27,501 nt of DNA, taken from the NCBI GenBank assembly GCA_039714535.1, contig JBDLJC010000048.1, positions 1 through 27,501 of the forward strand, in the 5' to 3' direction. The translations under genes were made by a program, and so were the position numbers. Every line of letters begins with the position of its first letter. The stretch's first letter is position 1. Positions 24,733 to 27,501 of the stretch are shown here, piece after piece. This DNA is from JAGXFP01 sp039714535. GTDB lineage: Bacteria; Desulfobacterota; Desulfobulbia; Desulfobulbales; JAGXFP01. Under the pieces are notes generated by a model. It saw only the letters and a program-made list of their open reading frames with translations. It was not told where the DNA came from and did not search any database.

Positions 24733-25008
24733 TTGTCTGAAACCCCAAAAAGAAAAAACACTCTGATATACAACATTATCTTCATTGTTTTCTGCGGTAG
24801 CCTGTTCCTTTTTCTCTGGAATGCCCCGGAGGAGACCACCGCCCGGCTGCCCCATGACGAGATTCACGATCGATTCCACAAGATGGCAGAGAAAAAGGAA
24901 GCAGAGAAATTCTGCGGTGAATGCCATAACCCCGACGGCGTCGCCCCTCTGCCTGATGGCCACCCCCCCAAATACCGTTGCCTTTTCTGCCATAAAAAAG
25001 ACCTCTAG
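24733..25008 (+). CDS. Small membrane-anchored two-heme c-type cytochrome
   Basis: The 91-aa protein has one hydrophobic anchor (about 10-29) and two heme c attachment sites, CGECH (61-65) and CLFCH (83-87). It should sit on the outer face of the inner membrane and pass electrons. I place the start at the TTG at 24733, because the strong AGGAGG site at 24719-24724 sits eight bases before it. An earlier TTG at 24715 would overlap that site. It lies between the flavoprotein gene and tsaE (14-bp gap), so it may serve as electron donor or acceptor for the reductase. I do not recognise a named family. Confidence 0.82.
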   Translation: MSETPKRKNTLIYNIIFIVFCGSLFLFLWNAPEETTARLPHDEIHDRFHKMAEKKEAEKFCGECHNPDGVAPLPDGHPPKYRCLFCHKKDL

Positions 25009-25022
25009 CATCTGAGCTCCGG

Positions 25023-25511
25023 ATGACCGCCACAAGCTTCAACATCAAGCTTCTCGCCCTGGCCGACACCGAACATCTCGGCCGGCTGCTCGGTGAAATA
25101 GCTAGAGCCGGAGATGTGATCATCTTGAGCGGCTCCCTAGGCGCCGGCAAAACCACCATGACCCAGTCTATCGGGGCCGGATTAGGCGTTCCTGCAAACT
25201 GCTATATCACCAGCCCGACCTTTAGTCTGATGCACGAATACCAGGGCCGCCTGACCTTGTACCATATGGATCTCTACCGCCTTTCCAGCGAAGAGGAGAT
25301 CGAGGACCTTGGCTTTCTGGAGTATATTTACGGGGATGGCCTGAGCGTAATCGAATGGCCGAACCGGCTCGGCTCGTTAATGCCCGAAGAATACCTGGAG
25401 ATCAAACTGGAGCTGCAGGATACGGTAGACACCAGAACTGCCCGGATATCGGCTGCCGGCAACCAGTGGCGGCCAAGGCTGGGGAAAATACAGCAGATGT
25501 TTTCCGGCTAA
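25023..25511 (+). CDS. tsaE: tRNA threonylcarbamoyladenosine biosynthesis ATPase TsaE
   Basis: TsaE helps the TsaB/TsaD/TsaE complex add threonylcarbamoyl to A37 of tRNAs reading ANN codons. The 162-aa product has the Walker A motif GSLGAGKTT (37-45). It continues with the family's SPTFSLMHEY and LYHMDLYRLSSEEEIEDLGFLEY, and ends the core with VIEWPNRLG. The ATG is 14 bp past the cytochrome stop, so the gene is probably read from the promoter at 23,600. It is slightly longer at the C-terminus than average. Identification is secure. Confidence 0.94.
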   Translation: MTATSFNIKLLALADTEHLGRLLGEIARAGDVIILSGSLGAGKTTMTQSIGAGLGVPANCYITSPTFSLMHEYQGRLTLYHMDLYRLSSEEEIEDLGFLEYIYGDGLSVIEWPNRLGSLMPEEYLEIKLELQDTVDTRTARISAAGNQWRPRLGKIQQMFSG

Positions 25512-25531
25512 ACATCCGAGAAAGTCAAAAT

Positions 25532-25585
25532 GTCAAGCCTGGCACCGTTTTAGGTCTTCCCACAAAAGTCAAAAGCGGGCTTGAC
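25532..25585. repeat. Inverted repeat, possible mobile-element remnant
   Basis: GTCAAGCC (25532-25539) and GGCTTGAC (25578-25585) are exact inverted repeats. Each also follows an AAAGTCAAAA copy (25521 and 25565 regions). Such GTCAAGCC/GGCTTGACCCC motifs resemble the ends of REP/RAYT-type elements, but no transposase is present. It lies just past tsaE and before the exported protein gene. Confidence 0.45.
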
Positions 25586-25620
25586 CCCTTTTTTCTCGAT
25601 TCACAGGAAGGTAGATTTAA

Positions 25621-26334
25621 TTAATTTCTTGCTGGATAGCTTCTTAATTTATATTGATAATTTACAATCCCGCTTCCCTGCTTAACACTAACAAATAAAA
25701 CTTCGTTCTCAATTGTCACATTCCGTATCAAAGCAAGAGCGTCAGACAAATATTCATAATCTAAGTTTATCTCAAAAACCTCCTTGTAATCAGAAAACAA
25801 CCTCCCGACAACCACGGCGTCATTCGCCAGCTCTGAGCCGGGAAATGCATAGCGAGAAAAATCTTCTTTCTCAGGATCAAAATAAATCATTTTATCAATT
25901 GCGCTAGATTTTTTTTCAAGTACCAAAGGAGGTGATATTTTGTATATGTAGGTTACCGAAATCCCCATATGAGCCCTTGAAACCTTTAGGTGTTGGGGAG
26001 ATACCCACGAAACATGATAATCTGTGGGGTAAGTATCTATTTTTAATAGATACTTTTCAGATGATTCATTAAAAAGCCATATTTCTAGAACTCCTTCCTC
26101 TGATATTATCTCAATGGCTTTTAGTTCGTTGGCTTTGTTGTTAACCACGCTGGCAAGAACACCACCTTCTGTTCGAAAGTTCTCAGTCGTTATCTTAAAG
26201 GATGTATCAATAACGTGACCGTTGTATGCAAGAGCCCCCCCTTTTAATGAGAACTCACTAGCGCTCGAATGTGAGCAAGCAGAACCTGCTAGCATGATAA
26301 TAACTATATGGCATAACATTTTACATCTACACAT
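25621..26334 (-). CDS. Exported or lipid-anchored hypothetical protein, possible Rhs immunity partner
   Basis: The 237-aa product starts with a basic N-terminus, a hydrophobic stretch (about 7-18) and GSAC at about 17-20, which may be a lipobox or a signal-peptidase site, so the protein is probably periplasmic or lipid-anchored. I recognise no named domain; the rest is rich in beta-type sequence. Its ATG is five bases after the stop of the Rhs gene, with the Rhs 3' end supplying an AGGTAGGTG site, so the two are co-translated. By position it is the immunity gene expected behind an Rhs toxin. A periplasmic location would suit a toxin that attacks the cell wall. Confidence 0.65.
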   Translation of the reverse strand: MCRCKMLCHIVIIMLAGSACSHSSASEFSLKGGALAYNGHVIDTSFKITTENFRTEGGVLASVVNNKANELKAIEIISEEGVLEIWLFNESSEKYLLKIDTYPTDYHVSWVSPQHLKVSRAHMGISVTYIYKISPPLVLEKKSSAIDKMIYFDPEKEDFSRYAFPGSELANDAVVVGRLFSDYKEVFEINLDYEYLSDALALIRNVTIENEVLFVSVKQGSGIVNYQYKLRSYPARN

Positions 26335-26339
26335 AAACT

Positions 26340-27501
26340 TTATTCACCTACCTGCTGAGCTCTAAAAGCTGCTGCTTCATCAGCTGTTCGCTCTCTAAAG
26401 TACCTAGTATCTCCAACGTCAATAGGGTCATGGGCAACACCTGTATCAATATAGAGGCTCTCAAAGGCAGACGTATCCAGAAGGTCAATTCCTTCAAACA
26501 TAGACCTGCCATCAAGAGAGTCATCTTCACCAGACAGCACTGAGATGACGCCAGCCCTAGCAGCAGGTGCTTCACTTTGTCCTCCCTGTCGCCAATTTGC
26601 TTGGTAGTCTAAGGCCGCATCATTGTTTCTGCCAAAAAACCTCGAACTGGACGCTGATTCGACCATGGTCTCGCCACGTCTTTCAGCTTGATTGTTTATG
26701 ACATTAGCCGTTGCTGTCGACTCGGGTACAGTTCTACCTCGAGATGGGCCTTCTCCATAAACGGTGGCAGAAATTGTATGGAAATCACTTATCGAGGTAT
26801 TCAATGATGTATTCACTGTACTGCCGTCCGTTGCAGTGGAACGGAGATATACATTATCGTCGTTAGGATTTATCGCCTCAATAAACATACCATTTCTCGA
26901 AAAATACTCTGCTTTCCCGTCTGGATCAAAGTATTTTATTGGATTGAGAGCTGCATACCTATTCAAATTGACATTAATAGATCTGTAAATGCCACCATTT
27001 GGTTTTCCATCCAGGTAATCACCAAGTATCGGATCCATACTCACCCAAACACTAATTTGCGGATCATAGTACCGTGCCCCGAAATAATAAAGGCCGGTTT
27101 CCGGATCCAACTCCTTGCCAGTAAACTTATACGGCAAGTTTGTCTTACTGCGTGCATCATCCACCCAGGTTTCACCATAAGGGAAGTAAAGCAGATGCTC
27201 ATACACCTCGCCCTTGCGGTCGGTTATCACATTGCTGCTGCTTAAGTGGTCGGTATGATAATAATATATATCATGCTCGACCGGCCCTTTGGGTGCTGGA
27301 GAAGGCGGTGGGGGTATTGTTCCGGTACCACCATCACCACCATCTACCGGTACAATATTTCCATCCGCATTTACGGTAAGTCCAAGATTTTCCAGCCGCT
27401 TATAGATACCCTTCTTATGGCCTTTGCCGTGCGCCAGGGCATTCTCCAACCCCCTTTCACTCTTGCCGGGCAGACCGGCATCATAGGTGTAATCATGGGG
27501 A
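26340..27501 (-). CDS. Rhs/YD-repeat protein C-terminal part with variable toxin-like tip (5' end outside window)
   Basis: The frame is open to the right edge, so the gene starts outside the window; the first visible residues include a YD-repeat piece (YTYD). A Pro-rich linker follows, then the Rhs core signature: YYYHTDHLSSSNVITD, and a segment from FTGKELDPETGLYYFG to YYDPQISVWVSMDP. The core ends at FDPDGK (about 26,915-26,930). The last roughly 190 residues are a variable tip. In it, ISATVYGEG and STATANVINNQAERRG resemble the start of SleB-type cell-wall hydrolases (VYGEA ... VAxVILNR), with a Glu in the expected catalytic position. Rhs tips are usually delivered toxins; this one may attack peptidoglycan. 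Confidence 0.85.
   Translation of the reverse strand, partial: PHDYTYDAGLPGKSERGLENALAHGKGHKKGIYKRLENLGLTVNADGNIVPVDGGDGGTGTIPPPPSPAPKGPVEHDIYYYHTDHLSSSNVITDRKGEVYEHLLYFPYGETWVDDARSKTNLPYKFTGKELDPETGLYYFGARYYDPQISVWVSMDPILGDYLDGKPNGGIYRSINVNLNRYAALNPIKYFDPDGKAEYFSRNGMFIEAINPNDDNVYLRSTATDGSTVNTSLNTSISDFHTISATVYGEGPSRGRTVPESTATANVINNQAERRGETMVESASSSRFFGRNNDAALDYQANWRQGGQSEAPAARAGVISVLSGEDDSLDGRSMFEGIDLLDTSAFESLYIDTGVAHDPIDVGDTRYFRERTADEAAAFRAQQVGE

Overview
The window reads as a chromosomal segment of a Gram-negative bacterium. My best guess is a Desulfobacterota (former Deltaproteobacteria) lineage close to the Desulfobulbales. The reasons are a small membrane-anchored c-type cytochrome, a bacterial sucrose-synthase / two-domain sucrose-phosphate-synthase cluster, a geranylgeranyl-reductase-like flavoprotein and a long-form SerA. 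This placement is inference, because no rRNA or phylogenetic marker was searched.

Layout. (1) 1-990: a YceK/YidQ-type lipoprotein gene whose stop codon lies inside a short dispersed repeat, followed by two more copies of that repeat. (2) 988-5168, minus strand: cysS, serA, a small unknown ORF, an IS30-type transposase remnant and a tRNA-Cys gene. (3) 5211-7904, minus strand, visibly AT-rich and probably acquired: a four-gene unit of tusA-like sulfur carrier, a 252-aa protein I do not recognise, an EamA-type exporter and an Asp/Glu racemase. (4) 8174-9613: a quorum-sensing pair, an acyl-homoserine-lactone synthase (luxI type) convergent with a LuxR-type receptor. The luxI gene is divergent from the AT-rich operon, and the shared intergenic region is full of palindromes, including a pure G/C hairpin. 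(5) 9614-11564: mostly non-coding DNA around a dual-FHA protein gene. (6) 11565-13062, plus strand: ssb and a CbpA-type J-protein gene. (7) 13066-23422, minus strand: an M23 peptidase gene, mutL, a sucrose cluster (two-domain sucrose-phosphate synthase, sucrose synthase, PfkB sugar kinase) and purC. A foldable intergenic repeat abuts the 3' ends of two of the sucrose genes. (8) 23679-25511, plus strand: an FAD-dependent reductase, a mini two-heme cytochrome and tsaE. (9) 25621-27501, minus strand: a predicted exported/lipid-anchored protein gene 5 bp downstream of the truncated (by the window edge) 3' end of an Rhs/YD-repeat gene with a variable C-terminal domain.

How the parts may work together. 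The most distinctive region is 5.2-9.6 kb. An AHL synthase/receptor pair sits next to, and divergent from, a compact sulfur-carrier / unknown / exporter / racemase operon, which looks like a quorum-linked small-molecule or amino-acid export module. The exporter resembles the O-acetylserine/cysteine exporter EamA, and serA, cysS and tRNA-Cys lie beside it, so a cysteine-related role is conceivable but unproven. The second candidate system is the Rhs C-terminus plus exported neighbour at 25.6-27.5 kb. The Rhs tip carries a segment resembling SleB-type cell-wall hydrolases, and a periplasmic or lipoprotein partner is what an immunity protein against a wall-degrading toxin would be. The sucrose cluster suggests sucrose is made and reused internally (osmolyte/reserve), with fructose phosphorylated by the adjacent kinase.
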